Below are positions 1 through 13,737 of a stretch of DNA of 64,000 nt, one piece after another. The stretch is taken from positions 6,214,501 through 6,278,500 of the forward strand of contig CM060831.1 of NCBI GenBank assembly GCA_030762175.1, in the 5' to 3' direction. Position 1 is the first letter of the stretch. Each line of letters opens with the position of its first letter. A program made the translations under genes and the position numbers. This DNA comes from Metallyticus violacea. Its lineage: Eukaryota; Arthropoda; Insecta; Mantodea; Metallyticidae. The notes below the pieces were generated by a model. That model was given only the letters and a program-made list of their open reading frames with translations, had not been told where the DNA came from and did no database searches.

Positions 1-623
1 AAGCCGTTTAATATGTCCTGTTCTTGTTGCTCTGTTTGGACGTGGGTCATCTTCAGGGGTGGTATGGCTATATTAAAATTCAACACCCTATATTTTTAAT
101 TTTTGAAAATGAAAAAAAGTTCCGATAAACTTTATAAATTTGAGGTTAAACTATCTTTTATAAAGAACTTTATCATTAGGTGATACTCAATTTTATTCAT
201 TTTTTAGAATACCTATAACAGGTCTGCTCTAGGAAGCTGTATTAAATAAACTACTTGAAATGAATGCCTAAGAGAGATAAATGAAACTATCTTGTCTTTT
301 GCTTGACCATCGACAGTCAAAGCCAAGATGTTTTCTGACCGCGCTCGCACAGTTGCTGTGTTTATCTTCGGGCGGTTTTGTGAAGAGGCAATATATTTTG
401 CAAAATGCATTTTTTTTTTTTTTCATTCAATGCTTTGACATTATAATACAAACTGAAACTTAAAACAAAGAACCTTTAATTTTAATACAGACACGTACCT
501 GTAAGGTAGTGAAATTATCTTCAGTGATTGCACGAATGCTGATAATTTTTCCGTAATTTCATTGTGGTTAACGAATAAAAACAAGCATGAGTTTGAAAGC
601 ACAATTAAATTAGTAGTATGCGG
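1..623. other. Unassigned AT-rich DNA
   Basis: No repeat family, coding signal or RNA gene was recognised. The short reading frames here overlap on opposite strands and have no family features. A short poly-T run lies near 410. Confidence 0.5.
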
Positions 624-872
624 TTTATTTACGAACGCTCTTTAACATCTCAGGTCTTCAGCGACCCATTCAACGGCCATTAAATTTTGCTCAGAGGTCT
701 CTTCTTTCAGGATGAAGTTCTTCTATGTGCCTTTAATGTATGATATGGGACGCACGGTTTTACTTCCCTTCGCATGGAAGTCAAACTTGGGATTTTTACG
801 CCCTAAAATCCATGGGATTAAACCCGTGATCTTGGATTTACGAGGCAAGTACGGTTGCCGACTCTCAATTAA
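624..872 (-). mobile_element. tRNA-derived SINE, family A (5' end truncated)
   Basis: Read on the minus strand this matches the body and tail of the full copy at 52743-53029: the 'GATCTTGG' region, the 'AAAATCC' spacer, the 'GAAGGGAAGT' block, the 'GGCCG..TTCA' block and the 'AGAGCGTTCGTAAATAA' tail. The tRNA-like head is lost beyond the 'GCAAGTACGGTTGCC' segment. A 110-residue plus-strand reading frame over it is a by-product of the repeat, not a gene. Confidence 0.85.
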
Positions 873-2924
873 ATTACCTAAGAAAATTATAAGAAATGGA
901 GGGGGGGATAATTGCAATGCGCGAAAGACGCCCCCCTTTTATGTACTTTTACTACCTATAATCACTGAAGTGATTTGGCTTACCTGTTTGATCTTTGTGA
1001 AAACATACACTAATTTTATTGTCTTTTATTCCAAGCCGAACTAAATTAAAAAAAAAAAAAATACAACTGAGCGCTATTGTAACAATTACTGTTTACTAAT
1101 AAATAGCAAACAGGAAAATGCATGACAATAGGCTTCCTAGATATCTAGTCGAATTGAAGTAGAGATTTTAGGAATAAAAAGAAGCTATCAGTTTTTAGTT
1201 TTTAAACTATCGATTAAGTTCCTTTCTGATTGGTGAATAAGGTAGGCGCTCGCGTGCAATTAGCTATAGAAACTGTTTGATTTTTATTGTTTCCTCAGCA
1301 TCAAAGATCTACATACCCAACATAAGAGAAACAGAGACGCGGGAACGCGATATGCTTTCCAATGTCGGATGATACGAAGAACATCCTGTTTTGAACTTTT
1401 TTTCAAGTTCTTCGGTTCGTAAAATTTGGGAATGTCACCGAAAAAGTTTCGACCATCCGGCGGAGCGTTACCATGACGATATGTAGCGTGCCAGCACTGC
1501 AAGGGATCGATAAACGCCTTCACAGTCATGCCGTTTCTTGAGCACTGTACAAACCGGCTTGCAGCTGAAAAAGTAAACTGTTCAAAGAAGGTTGCAGTAC
1601 GAGTTTAATTAGAACCTGACAGCATTCTGCAAGACTGTTCGGCATACATCCCCCTATCTTATGTATGATATAACGAAATTATAAACCGCTTGTACAATTA
1701 TTTTGCTTACAACGACAGTAAAAACGAAATGTATTTTCCAAAAAGTATGCATTTTGAAATATTAAGAAACTTCATAAATTTTGTAAATTTTTACTGGCGA
1801 CAATTAGTTTAGTGGTGGGTGCATATAGCCGCACCATTTTCAAATGTGGCATATCCAGAAACGAAAGAGTGGTAGCTGCAGCAGGTCGAGTGTAGGTTTG
1901 CGGTTTTAGGCAAAACGATTTTGATGCGGTTTCGGAAAGGCAAGATCTCAGCTTTGCGGTTTATCAGGAAGTGCTCACAATCAAGGCAGTTTACCTAATT
2001 ATAATGGACGCTTCCAAAAGAAGAAAGAGGATGTGTATCGATTTCTCAGGGTGCGCTAAACTTAACACACTGATGGCCCAATTGATATAATAAGCGAAGA
2101 ATTTAAACCTATCAGCTGCGTTGTAACCCGCAAGAATTCTTCTCTCTATTCTTCGCAATAAAACGGTTTACAATATCCTCAAATAGTCACGTAATCGAAG
2201 TAGCATGAGCTTCATCTTCCACGCAGTTATGACAACATTCACTACTGTGTAACAGTAAAGTCACAAATTAACCCTTGTCGTAACAAGTATCCGAGTGTTC
2301 CTTTGCCTGTACAGAAAAACCCGATACATTTTTAGGTAAAGAGGTGAGCACCTTTGCTTGAGAGAAGAGACCTGTTAGATATTCTGAATTAGCCCATTGC
2401 ATCCCTTTAGGTGTAGCAGTTCCGGGCTGTATTGATAAGGTGTTTCCAAATTCATCAAGCAGTCCATATATACTTCCTAGCATTTAAGTGCTTTAAACGT
2501 CCTGTCTTCCTTCATATTTCGTCTTTACTTACTCTACTGCAGTCTTTCTCTGACAAACATTTTATTATTCTGAGTTCTCTGCAGGCCTCTACTATTAACT
2601 CTGCTCTCAAATTCCGAGTGGTGCCTTTGAAGAAATGAATTGACCTAAAAGTAAAAACACTCAACGTGCGAGATTCATTTGAAAAATTGCCGAAATGATA
2701 GATTGCAGTAGTAATTCCAAACTGTATCAAAATCCGTCATATTCCACAGAAATAACTGTGTGATAATATCTTGTTTGGTGCAAATATACGCATGTGACAA
2801 AAATTGCATATATCGAACAGCGTGCTGCAATTAAAAATTTTGAGGCAAATATTATGAAGCGACGGAAATGAACAGGTACATAAAACACCCTTGGGGACTC
2901 TGTGCCATCATTTTCAACTGCTGC
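873..2924. other. Unassigned DNA with short reading frames only
   Basis: Minus-strand reading frames of 81, 71 and 72 codons (1284-1529, 2268-2483, 2512-2730) have no domain that I recognise. The last two lie close together on one strand, so an old degraded coding sequence is possible but unsupported. No promoter, RNA gene or repeat was identified. Confidence 0.4.
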
Positions 2925-3660
2925 CGACCACCGAGTTCAAACGCGACCATGGAAGCTTGGAAGATGACGGCCAAAACTGTCGAAAAAGCGCCTGATATGA
3001 TACTAGTAAGTCTGCAAGATGGGTGACATCCGATATCCAGTCAAAAGCGAATAAGAATCCAAATCCCTATGAGCATAGTTTGGCGTGTTTTCAGAAATAC
3101 CCAATTGATTTTATCCGCCCGTTTGTGAACGATGATGAAACATGAATGAGTTACTACACATCAGCGACAAAACAATGAAAACATCTTCATTCTTCACAGT
3201 CAAAGGAGGCCAACAGTGTGAGGTCCGCCAGAAAAAACCATGGCTTGGTTTTTGCAATGCTACTGACTGGTGAAATATAAATTATTTGACGTACTACGTT
3301 AAGCTAAGCTTTTCAACCAACAAAAGGCAAAAAAATATGCCAGAAAATATCGCATTTATCAAAGAAGAAAGTAATCTAACATTAAAAGAATGTTCGACTT
3401 CACGAATACATCGTTTCAAGGGCGAAAATCAATGAACTGGGCTGCGCTTTGCTTTCATATCCGTCTTATGCTCTAAATTTGGCTCCATCGAACTTCCATT
3501 TCTTCCCAAAACTGAGAAATTTTTTTGGTAGAAAGAAAATTTCATCCCACGCAAAACTTTTGGCGTCAGTTTAGGAATATTCTGCAGGCCTGGAGGAATC
3601 TTAACTTCCGTGATGGAGTAACGGCTTTAGAACATCGCTGAACAAAATAGATTAGTTTCT
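2925..3660 (+). pseudogene. Mariner-like transposase remnant
   Basis: Three-frame translation gives ordered mariner transposase pieces: a linker-like stretch near 2928, 'VCKMVTSDIQSKANKN' type sequence near 3012, a 'NDDET' block where the first catalytic aspartate region should be (near 3130), and 'LNLAPSNFHFFPKLRNFF' near 3475, the equivalent of the PYSPDLAPSDFHLFP block at the third catalytic position. Stops and frameshifts separate the pieces, so it cannot make a transposase. The DNA-binding domain and both TIRs were not found. The relatives are mariner elements with DD34D chemistry, including those behind the SETMAR fusion. The order of blocks is what makes this convincing, since single blocks are short. 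Confidence 0.75.
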
Positions 3661-3779
3661 AGGGGACTGAGAAATAAGAACAATTGTCAAAGAATCAGTC
3701 TTCATTTTGTGCTAGAGGCCAGTAGCTGTATGCTCTTCTGAACTTGTCTGAAGACTGCACACTAGGGTAGCCAATCATC

Positions 3780-3780
<1 letters not shown>

Positions 3781-3842
<62 letters not shown>
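3781..3842. repeat. (AAT)n microsatellite
   Basis: About 21 uninterrupted units of a three-base AAT repeat, shortly after the mariner remnant. Confidence 0.97.
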
Positions 3843-3843
<1 letters not shown>

Positions 3844-4559
3844 TAAGTGAGGGTTTTCAAAAGAGAACTCTGAAAATCCTGAATTGATAATATATGTGGT
3901 ATGTATAAATCTCAGAAGTGACGTGCTTCCTGAAATGAAAATTCCACAGATTGAAATTTAAAAAATATATATATACATATAATTTTGTTTTAAATTATTT
4001 TAAATGTGAACCTGTTACCATTCCACTTTTTTTAACTTTGTAAATCATTTCACGTTGGCATAAATTGTTTTCTATAATTGTTTTAACATTTTTAAAGGCG
4101 CATTTTTTTTCCAAAATTCAATATTAATATTTTCACTTTAAAATCTGAAAAACAAAAAGTATTATAACGCTTATAGAATTGCACATGTCAGATAACTCCA
4201 TAAAAATGTTGGAAAAATAAAGCATCCCCCTAACCTTTATAGTTGAATTAGGGAAGCTGGTATAGGAATTTAAAATATGTTGATGTGATGATGCTTATTA
4301 TTATTATTAATATTATTATTATTATTTATTAATATTTTACATGGTCATATTTTCAAAAGAGTTTTAAATAGTTTACTCTCGTATTACAACGGTTTATTAT
4401 TTATCTTGAAGAGTTCCGTAATGCTGTTTATCACTACATTGATTTCCTTTAGCTGTAAATGTGTTAGGTCAAATTATCGCACATTCAACAAACAAAATCT
4501 TAGTTTAAAGTACACTCTTGAAGGCTATTTCTGAACACACGTTCTATAAAATATCTCTC
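3843..4559. other. Very AT-rich spacer
   Basis: Nothing recognisable. A short TA run occurs near 3966 and an imperfect ATT array near 4288-4337. Confidence 0.5.
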
Positions 4560-4800
4560 ATTAGATTTGGTAATTTTGTTTTCCGAGAAAGTCTCTGAAT
4601 CGCAAGCTCAAGTGACGGAATCGATTACGTATCGTTTTTCAACTGCCCTTAACGATGTACAGTAGTTCCATCCTGCTGGAATAAACAAGTACTTCAAGAG
4701 TAGAGAAAAGTTTTGACGATCAAATGGCACTTAATAATCCCAACCATTCTCCAAGAAAAAATTACTTTCAGTTAATGTAATCCTTGTTCAGGGGTGTTCT
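4560..4800 (-). pseudogene. Tc1/IS630-type transposase scrap
   Basis: On the minus strand near 4656-4688 the translation reads 'LFQQDGTTVH', which closely matches the second catalytic aspartate block (FQQDGAxxH) of IS630/Tc1-type transposases. The flanking frame is interrupted by stops. Only this block is diagnostic, so the exact family and the limits are uncertain. Confidence 0.45.
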
Positions 4801-5284
4801 GGGGAGTTTACTGGCGTATTCCGCTTATCAAATATCAAAAGATGACACGTTACACTGTCTCCAGGAAATAACTGGGATTCGCCCCGGGTATGCCATCACA
4901 TCTTGCACGCCACCGGTATTTTTAAGCTTAGATAGAGTCTGAAAGATGGAATTATTTTATGATACGGAGCAGTACCTACTTTCCTAATTCTAAAACACAT
5001 TAATAAAATGAAATTGCATAAAGAAGTATTTTGTTTACCCCGGTAAAATATTCCTAAATTGATACCTTAGATGAGAAAATGTGTCGAAGGCAGCGGTCAC
5101 GCAATGCTTAAAATATTCGTCAAGACAATGATTACTCATTTACTTGTGAAGGTTCTGATTATCGTACATCTCTGACAAGTAAATTTTATTGTAGCCAATA
5201 AAGGCATTTCCTGTCGTGCGATTTTTATATGAAAAACATACAAAAATGAAAGCAACGTCAATCTTTGAGCGACAGTTGGGTTTC

Positions 5285-5640
5285 GGTTGGCAGCCAATCA
5301 CGTGCATCTTATTTCCTGACTGACGCAGGCGCAGTGCAATGGGGAATAATAACAGTAATCACAGCAAGAGATTCCCGTCACTCAGCTGTCTACCAACCAC
5401 CGCACAAAAATTGATTCTACTTCACTTCCCTTCTTGTTACGCTCAAGGCAGAGCTTCCACACCCGGTTTCTTCACAAGGTGTTGAGTGTAGACGTCTAGC
5501 GCGAGATTTCTACCGCTGACTTTCATCTCCGAAGGCTTTGGTTGGGAATTTCTATCAATTCCATTCGCAGGCAAAGAAGTTTGTTTCATTTTGTTTTCGC
5601 GAACTTTTTTTAATTTTCAGAGGTAGGTAACAAAAGATTT
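5285..5640 (+). promoter_or_regulatory. Candidate promoter with possible first exon
   Basis: A GC-richer patch has a cluster of promoter-type sites within 45 bases: CCAAT (5294-5298), overlapping E-box CACGTG (5299-5304), ETS-like TTTCCTG near 5312 and an NRF1-like ACGCAGGCGCAGTGC (5323-5337). A splice-donor-like AG|GTAGGT follows near 5621. No coding exon downstream could be linked to it. The clustering is seen in the sequence; the role is inference. A decayed repeat or chance are the alternatives. Confidence 0.3.
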
Positions 5641-8600
5641 CAGGTGCAAATGCGAACAACTCCAAAAGTTCCTGGATTGAGTAACGATTGAGAAAAAGAG
5701 GATTTTACACACTTAGCGAGAAGAGAGAGTGGAAACTACCGGCAAATGACGAAGCGCTACCCGACAAGTTTCTGTAGCCCGCTCGGTGTTGCTGCTTGCT
5801 TGGTCAAACGCTAGAACAGAATCAAGAAGGTTAATTCAATCTTTTGCCGAAACCTTTTAACACCGGCCTTAACTCTGAGGGTTAAACAAGGCCATGTTAA
5901 ACGGTTTATATCACTTGCCTTCTTAGAAAGTGTACTGTGCTCCTTGAACTGCCTTTTGGAAATAAAACATCATTTCTCTTACACCCAAATAAGGCGAAGA
6001 CGCGTTTTGTGCAGGCGCCCAACAAATTTAAAATTCCGACTCGTAATTATAAAAACACATATCATTACAATTCACGCGTTATTTTTCCAGAATGAACGCG
6101 CACATGGCCTGTATCTGGTCGTCATAGAGACGTTCTCTCCGGCTACGAGAAGCGGACTGAAGGAAAAAGGGGGGACGTGTTAATTGGTAGGTATTGGACA
6201 CACTAATTCCATTTATCACATTATTGTTATTAGAGGCAATTAGAGAGCTGACTCCGAGCGGCAGATAATTATTGCTGTTGTGTCAGGCATAGGGTGTTAC
6301 TACACACACGGCAACCAAGCCAATCAATATTCTGCTGCAAACCTCTAAATTCTGAAAATTAGTATTTTTCGGTCCTAAAGTTTACACTTTAACTTTCTTG
6401 GTACTTTATAGAACTTTTCAAAATGTTAAGAAGAGTCAGCAATTTCTATATCCCCATGTTAAATTAGCCAACATTAACACAATTACTCAGGATATATAAA
6501 TTTTACAATGTATACTTTCAAGAAATACTTTAAATCCCAGTAAAACGTTTTCTTTCCGCCAAATAGTAAATCAGATATATTATTTTTAATAAACTCAAAA
6601 TCTAGAAATAAAATTAAAATTTATTTTTATGCATTTACTACAAATTTTTAATTAATTTACTGCCAGGAGTTTAGTAAAGTATGCCCGGAAATCGTTAAAC
6701 AAACCCATCTCTTTTTTTTTTTAAATAGTTTCTGAGAATAAACTAACAGAAAAAATGTAATTTTTCAGAAATTGGATTTACAAAACTTACAGTTTTGTTG
6801 TGTTGTGTAATAAACCTAAAATGTACCTCTTGTATTGTCTCCTCCAGTTCCAAATTTTGATATCTTTTCCTTGCATTTTTTCTGGTTTTTCTACTCCATG
6901 CATTCATAAACTGTTTATACATAATAAACTTTGCAATGTGTTGCGATTAGGCTGAATCGCGAGTTTTTCAGTACTTTCACTCTGTCAATGTTTTCTTAAT
7001 TGAAGGAAATTAGAGCATCACGGGTACTTTTAGTGTTTTTAATCCCACAATGTTTTGCAATCCTAGACCATAAAGCATTGTTGAATGATTTATTAAGATT
7101 CTGGGAGCGAAGTTGCAAACATATTCTTATCAAATCAGGACGAGCCAAGTCTTAATAAATTAGCTTAATTACATTCGTAATGGTTTTTCATAGAGTATGT
7201 TCATGTTTAACATTTCTTTGTTTCCTTCATGTTTAGCAATTCTATATTTACATCAAGAGTCAGGGCTAGCGAGGGATCAATGTACGTGTATTCATCAAAT
7301 TATTTTATAATAAAAAGTATCATAAAGTAATCAAGTTATAATTTTTCTAACGAAAGTGTATAGAATATTACAAGAAAAAAATAACATTTTGACCCTCCAT
7401 CCTCCTCCTAGTGGCTGACTTTCCTTAATGTTGCAAAAGTGTTTAAAATAGTTAACAGTGGCAGGTTAGACCTACTGATTGAAATGCCACTTGTAACAGA
7501 CGCATTTATTTCATGCATACTTTCCCACGCGCTTTCCCAGATCAACTGCCATAGTCTGGAGAGTATGATTGGACAATAACGCAAAAGGGCCTGGAATCGG
7601 TCAGATCTAAAGTTATATATTTTACGGAGGGAAGAAACCTTCACTTAGACAACTTGAAGCAAGCGAGATTCTCTCGCACCTGTTTTCCGAACAAGGTTCA
7701 TGCTTTGCTTCATATCATTTGACAACCCAAACTGTTACTAGAGTTTTAATTAATTGATTTTTATTTCATCCGCATGCCAATGATAACCACAAATCATCTC
7801 TTTTCACACAGAGCAATGATCCATTCCAGAACACTTTGCAATGATTTTCACGACAGGAATAATTTTAGCGCGGATAAGCCGAAAAAGTTTTACCATGACA
7901 AACCTCGCCCGCGAAGGCCTACTAAATAAATCAAAGTTCTGGGTAATACACAACACTATTATGTACATTTTACAATTGTGGTCATTGGGGAAAGGGTCCA
8001 TCTCCACATCTTTCATGAAATTCACTTTTTAAATTAAAGTGTAAAAATTGTCATGACGCATGCTTAAAAATTTAACTAAAAACATTTTTAAACACTTGCA
8101 TTAAAAAAAAAACAGCTTTACGCTCACAGATTATCAAACGTAATTCTGAAGAAAAAGGGGAGGGGGTTGGAATCAGATTTATTAACAAAAGAAGAATGTT
8201 AAATGTTCAACTGCTGCAGTCCTCTTCTTGTTTACTTTCTTTTTTATACCACTTTCTGATATATTTACGATAATTGTATCAGAAAAAATGGAAACCAAAC
8301 TATGACTGTTTTAGGCAATTAAAGTAGATATGAAGCATATTTTCTTTCTGCCCCTAGTTTTCCTTGTTAAACCAATGGTACAGTTAACAATAAGTTACTT
8401 ATAGATAAGATAAAAGCGAATGCTGCAATCAGAGGCGCCCGGAGGTTTTCATTCCAGTGGGAGCCAACATGTTACACAATGCTTTTAAATGTTCAATGGC
8501 AGCATCCTACCCGCTCAGTTTTTGCTCTGCACTCTTTAAGTACTTGAAGATGATGTCAACGGCTATAACAAACCAAATGTACATGCTAAGTGCTCTAAAT

Positions 8601-11600
8601 TAAAATTATAATTTCCATCATCGGTGACGGATTTATTATCATTTACATCGCTGCAGTCACTGAGGCTCATAAATTCTGTTAAAATGTGATGAAAACCTAC
8701 GAAAAGATCGGCGTAAATATACCTTACACATTTGTTTATATCACCTTTTGTCACATTTAACTACAAGAAAGAAAATGAGATTATGAAATTTTGTTATAAA
8801 AATAAAATTCCCACTCACATTTATGTCGCAGCTAGTTAAATAAAAATTGGATTCGCCCACGAATTCTTTCCGTAATCGTCTACCCCTTTTCCCAGTAAAA
8901 GAATCCTCCTAGCATTTTATTTTTTCTCGAAGAACTGACTCCATACACAAACCGCTGAGACGATTATCTGTCATGTTGTTCTTAGCCACGTTTTCACGCA
9001 CCCTAAAAGTACTATATACAAAAATGATCAAAACGTAATACAATCTTAGATTGAGTCTAAAGTAAAAATAAAATAAACTTGGCATTACCAGCAAAACACG
9101 ATTAAAATTAGATTAACAATTAAAAAGCAAATATTACTCTATTCTTACTTTGCCAAATTAAAATGGATATTTTTCTTTCAAAAGGTTTTCTAAAATTCAG
9201 ACGGTCTGGCATCAATATTCAAAAAAGACAATTTATTTATAAATCACATTCACATGGTTTGCAGTGACACGGCGACCGCAATAAAGTCCCAATAAAAGGA
9301 ACGAGCTCAGTTTTTATCTTCCGCCAAACTTGGAACGAAATTCAATGACTCATTTTTCGTAAATACACGTTCAACTCAGTTTTTGAGCAGTCAAGACCAT
9401 TAAGCAGCGACGTTGTCACCGGAAGTGACAATAGTAAAACAAGTACTAGAAGTGTTAACAGGCGAGTTGAAAAACAAACTGTGACAAAGCAATCTTATTT
9501 TAATAGAGGTGTTAGGCTTCACTTAAACTCCTCATAGCTTTCGGTGTTATATAAACATTTTTTCCAAGTTGGTAATAAATAAGTGTGTTTTGTGTGCTCA
9601 TCGTTGTCATGTATTTCTCGTATACATTCATCATATTGTAATTAACTTTTAACTTGAGAAAACCCCAAGTGTAACAAACACATCGATTCTTCACATGTTG
9701 TTAAACGTTTTACAAGCAAACATCCCTCATATATTTTAGCGAAGCTAACGCCATAAAAGTTATGCACTTGAACATTAAATATTAAAGTGAAAACTCCTTC
9801 ATTAATACTGTACCTTCTCTAATGCACTTGCTGTCACCCCCATGCTACCAAAAACTTCATGCATTAAAATACACAATGCCTTGTAATTTTGTTTATACTC
9901 CGAAAAACGAGTAAAGTACATAAAATAGAACATAATCTCTATTCTCTCTCTATTAAAAATTAACTTTTGTGTAAGGGCCTTTTTCTAGTAATTATTTCAG
10001 TACAAAAATAAATAGGGAAAAGAGGCGGCTCCGTTTTCTACATGTGCGTCAGTAAACTTTCAGGCCTACACCCTCTGGCTAATTTATTAGTCCGGAAATA
10101 TCACTAATAAAGTGGGGTTTACAAGATGTGAACTTAAATTTCAAAATGAATCTGTATGCTTACATCTCAGTACTGCCGGGAACCAAGTAATGAACCAACG
10201 TACTTGAACTAACACAAAAGAAAAAATGGAAAGTTATTTCAAGATGAGTACAGGCATGCTTTAGAAATTGTACACATTTTCTGCGTATTGCATGTAACAA
10301 TCCTCGTAGACAAAAATTCAGAAAATCGACTAATATTTCCATAACACTTTTGCAAATAAATAATAAACAAATTGCATATCAACGCTATTTCCTTATTGAA
10401 GTAAATTTCCAACATTCGGCGTTAAGCCGGCATTTAAAATGGCATTGCTGTATCTCATATAGTTTTTTTTTTTAAGCAAAGTTCCTAACTAACAGAAAAA
10501 CGCAGTTAGTCTTAAAGTTTACGAATTGTTCCATGACTCTTTAAATTTTAAACCGTAATTAGATTATAAAAGTAAACGCAGTTTTACTAGAGTCCTTCAG
10601 TTTTCCATGTTGTTGTCTGAGTATTTTTAAACGTGCAAGCATTTATTACATCGAGGGGTTTAAAATATCTTTGAATTAATTCTAGAGCAAATAAACATGT
10701 ACAGATGTTGTTGAAATTACCTATATTTCCACATCTGGAAAAGCAATCGCTAGTTAAATGCTTCAGGATGTCTTGAATAAATTAAGACATACCTACTGAA
10801 TTATATTTCCATGTCGTAAGTGGTTCAGTAAATTTTTTCTGACATTTTGACAAGTATAATTATTTAAAACCATTTCTAAGTTTCCTTAAGAATAAAGCTT
10901 AGGGAAAAAAAATGCAGCACAAGAGATTCTAATAGAATAGAACAGAATGTTACGTTTTAACTGGCAGAGGTAAGGACATACGGCCTTCTTCCCCTCTCAA
11001 CTGGTTCTAATTAATACAATGAATGACACAATGCCTACAGATAAATAGTTAAAGTGACACCTAAACCGTTGACTTTATCATACATCTTAAATAAAACTAA
11101 ACAGCAAATAAAATGAATTACGTATTTAAATCACTAGTGAATGACGTGATATCAATATACTGTTACAACCTAGAATTAGTGGCTAAATTTATATTACTCA
11201 AACCTTGATTCTATAATTTAAAAATTAATTTTACCTACCTAAATAAAATAAAATCTATAATTGTTTCATCAAATAAATCCTACATTTACGTTAGAGGATT
11301 TAAAAATAGATAGAAGAGCAATAAACCTGCTAAAATAGTACATGACAGTTTCATTAAACATTTATCATAATTTAAATGGAAATCAACGTATTAAGCAAGA
11401 ATTGTTGAAGTTTAATTTGAAATAAATCTCCCCCTAACTTTCCTGGTGCCTAATTGATGATGTGCAGATAAATTTTGAAATCGCGAAGTTAAGTATGTTG
11501 GGGTAATGGTATTCAGAATTTCAAAAAAGAAACATTGCTTTGCACCAAATTTAGTTAACAGAACATCACAACAGTCCAAGTGTGGCACTACCTGTTTCAT

Positions 11601-11795
11601 TTCAATTTATCTGGAAGAAAATATTTCGATCACTTCAATGAATGAAAAATAGAAGCTATTTCTTTGTAAGTAGGTTCTTTGCATTGCTCCTTCCATTCTA
11701 GGTGACTGTATTTCGTCTTTCATGGCCGCACTGTTTGCAGTGACAGCATGATTTACAAGAATCGGTAGAAGACTTTCTTTGTAACCACAGCGAAG

Positions 11796-11796
<1 letters not shown>
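5641..11796. other. Long unassigned AT-rich region
   Basis: About 6 kb with no recognisable transposon protein, SINE, tRNA or host exon. Reading frames stay below about 80 codons and occur on both strands as expected by chance. Could be intron, intergenic DNA or repeats too old to read by eye. Confidence 0.5.

Positions 11797-11853
<57 letters not shown>
11797..11853. repeat. (ATT)n microsatellite
   Basis: Nineteen perfect ATT units. The long isoleucine and asparagine runs in the two minus-strand frames across it are artefacts of the repeat. Confidence 0.97.
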
Positions 11854-12433
11854 GCTAAATAAATCAAATAAGTGGTCAAAACGAGTGAAACCATGTAAGT
11901 GTATTTTAGAAAAAAACACTTCAATTTTGCAGCTCACATACCCCATGTAGCTATAGGATAAAAATGTTGTTTCACTTAAACTACTATTTTATTCCTGAAT
12001 ACATTCAGTGAAAAGAGCTTTTGAAGATGTAAGATTTTGCACAGTTGTTTCTAGATAAGAGGCTTACCGTAATTAAAAAAAATAATGAAAACCGAGAAAC
12101 GAACATGCCTTTCTATTAATTATGTGGAAGAGATTGTAGTGAGAGATGCATACATAAAAAGTTAAAACATAAACCTATCAGCGAGCTTAAAAGAGGAAGT
12201 GCAAAGTTTTGTGCTTAGATTATCTTAAACAATGAAAAACTGTACCTGTATTTTAGGTCAATTACCTTGTGGTGTAAAATACGATGACATACACACTGCT
12301 TTGTTAACACAGTATGGCTGATTGTCTGTCAGCTAAGACAACGCATACTTCTTTCACCCCACCTGTTCAGTTCACGTTTGCTTGGTGTCTCTTCTATGAT
12401 CGAATGAGACGAACATTTCTGTTTATTAAATTT
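11854..12433. other. Unassigned spacer
   Basis: No feature was recognised between the ATT array and the SINE that follows. Confidence 0.5.
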
Positions 12434-12707
12434 TTAATAATGTTTATCGCCCGTTTTTACTGCCGAAGCATCTCAGGCGGTGAACGCTGATGATACATGA
12501 GACGAAATGACAAATTGGGAAAGGAATGTTTTAAAGGTAGGAAACTTTTCAGGCGTAAGTTTAGGTTACCTCCCAGGTATTTGCCATTTATGAGGACTAA
12601 GGAAAACCTGGAAAAAAACTCAGTCAGGGAGGACGGTCCTGGCGGGACGAACCCCAGACCTTCCGCTCACGAGTACGCGCCTTAAAGTCCTCACCACCTG
12701 TGGCGGT
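12434..12707 (-). mobile_element. tRNA-derived SINE, family B
   Basis: The minus strand starts with a tRNA-like head (CCGCCACAGGTGGTGAGGACTTTAAGG region, then box-B-like GGTTCG with one base lost) followed by 'CCAGGACCGTCCTCCCTGACTGAG', 'CCTCATAAATGGCAAATACC' and the tail 'CGGGCGATAAACATTATT', here quoted in pieces. The order matches the copies at 33009 and 48477. A 62-codon plus-strand frame inside it is not a gene. Confidence 0.88.
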
Positions 12708-12866
12708 CTTCTATTAATGCAAATGGTCACTTTCAGTGGAAGTAAGACGCGTTTTTTTGAGGTTTTCACTGATATTTCAAAATACTTCAAACTTTGTTTT
12801 TACACCAAGCACTTTATTAAATAGAACGGTTAATTGTAAATGAGGAGCGAATCTTCAGGCATGATC

Positions 12867-13736
12867 TCATAATCGTACAGAACATAATGTAATATCAACA
12901 CATATAATAATTAATATATGCGTACACTGTTTATTCTTTATGTTGAGGATATAATAAACATCAACGCAACACTTCGGTAAATAGGTACGAGGGCCGTGTT
13001 TTATTCCAGCAATGCTCCAATGCCAGTTGTCCCGTCTCTGAAGGTCTTGCAAAATACTCTTCTACAAGTGCAATTGTAGGCATCTTGTTTCGATGGAAAA
13101 CACTTGTTTGAACTTTGGGAACAGATGGAAGTCAGAAGGTGCTAAATCTAGAGAGTATGGGGGATGCTCCAACTTCAAATGTTTCAATTTTCCCCACCGC
13201 TAAAACAACTTTATGAGCAAGTTCGCTATCTTGATGAAAAAGTATTTTTTTCTATAAACGGATCTTTTCTCCAATTTTTTTCATTTAGTTGGTTTAAAAG
13301 ATTGGAATAGTATTTTCCGATTATGGTTTTATTGGTAAGATTTCTTTAACATCCCAAATTAACCTTTCCAGCAAATGGCACCAATATTAGTCTTCTTTGG
13401 CACTAAACAATCGGTTACTGTTCACTGTTTTCACCGATGTGTGATGGTGTAAAGTCGGTTCACAAAAAAGTTCTGTTGCTGATAAAACGCTCCAAACACT
13501 TATGAAGTATTTTCATAGGAATGCGTTAATGATCTGCTGTTAGCAAGCGAGGCACCCGATTTGTTTTTATTTACGCAATTCTCCATGTATATTAAAACTT
13601 ACATTTTTTTAAATGGCTATAGCCTCAGTAATACCACACACTTTAACTCGCCCGTCATCTAATACAGTGCCATTTATTTGTTCAACGAATTCTGCTCTTG
13701 TACACAGGGATCATCTTAAACGCTGGTACGGTTTCG
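12867..13736 (-). pseudogene. Tc1/mariner-type transposase remnant
   Basis: Minus-strand translation contains 'LFHQDSELAHK' (second catalytic aspartate block) near 13200-13235, then 'GKLKHLKLEHPPYSLDLAPS' near 13150-13200 (third catalytic position block, SPYSPDLAPSD type), then 'FHLFPK' and a C-terminal tail ending around 13000. Upstream parts (13300-13730) are stop-ridden with weak similarity to the N-terminal helix-turn-helix half. It is about the length of a transposase gene but carries many stops and at least three frame changes. SINE A follows immediately at 13738, perhaps truncating the 5' end of the gene. Subfamily not determined. Confidence 0.75.
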
Positions 13737-13737
13737 T

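Noticed and set aside
11607..11946. Minus-strand frames of 82 and 105 codons with long Ile or Asn runs
   Set aside because: The runs come from the ATT microsatellite; the flanking residues show no domain.
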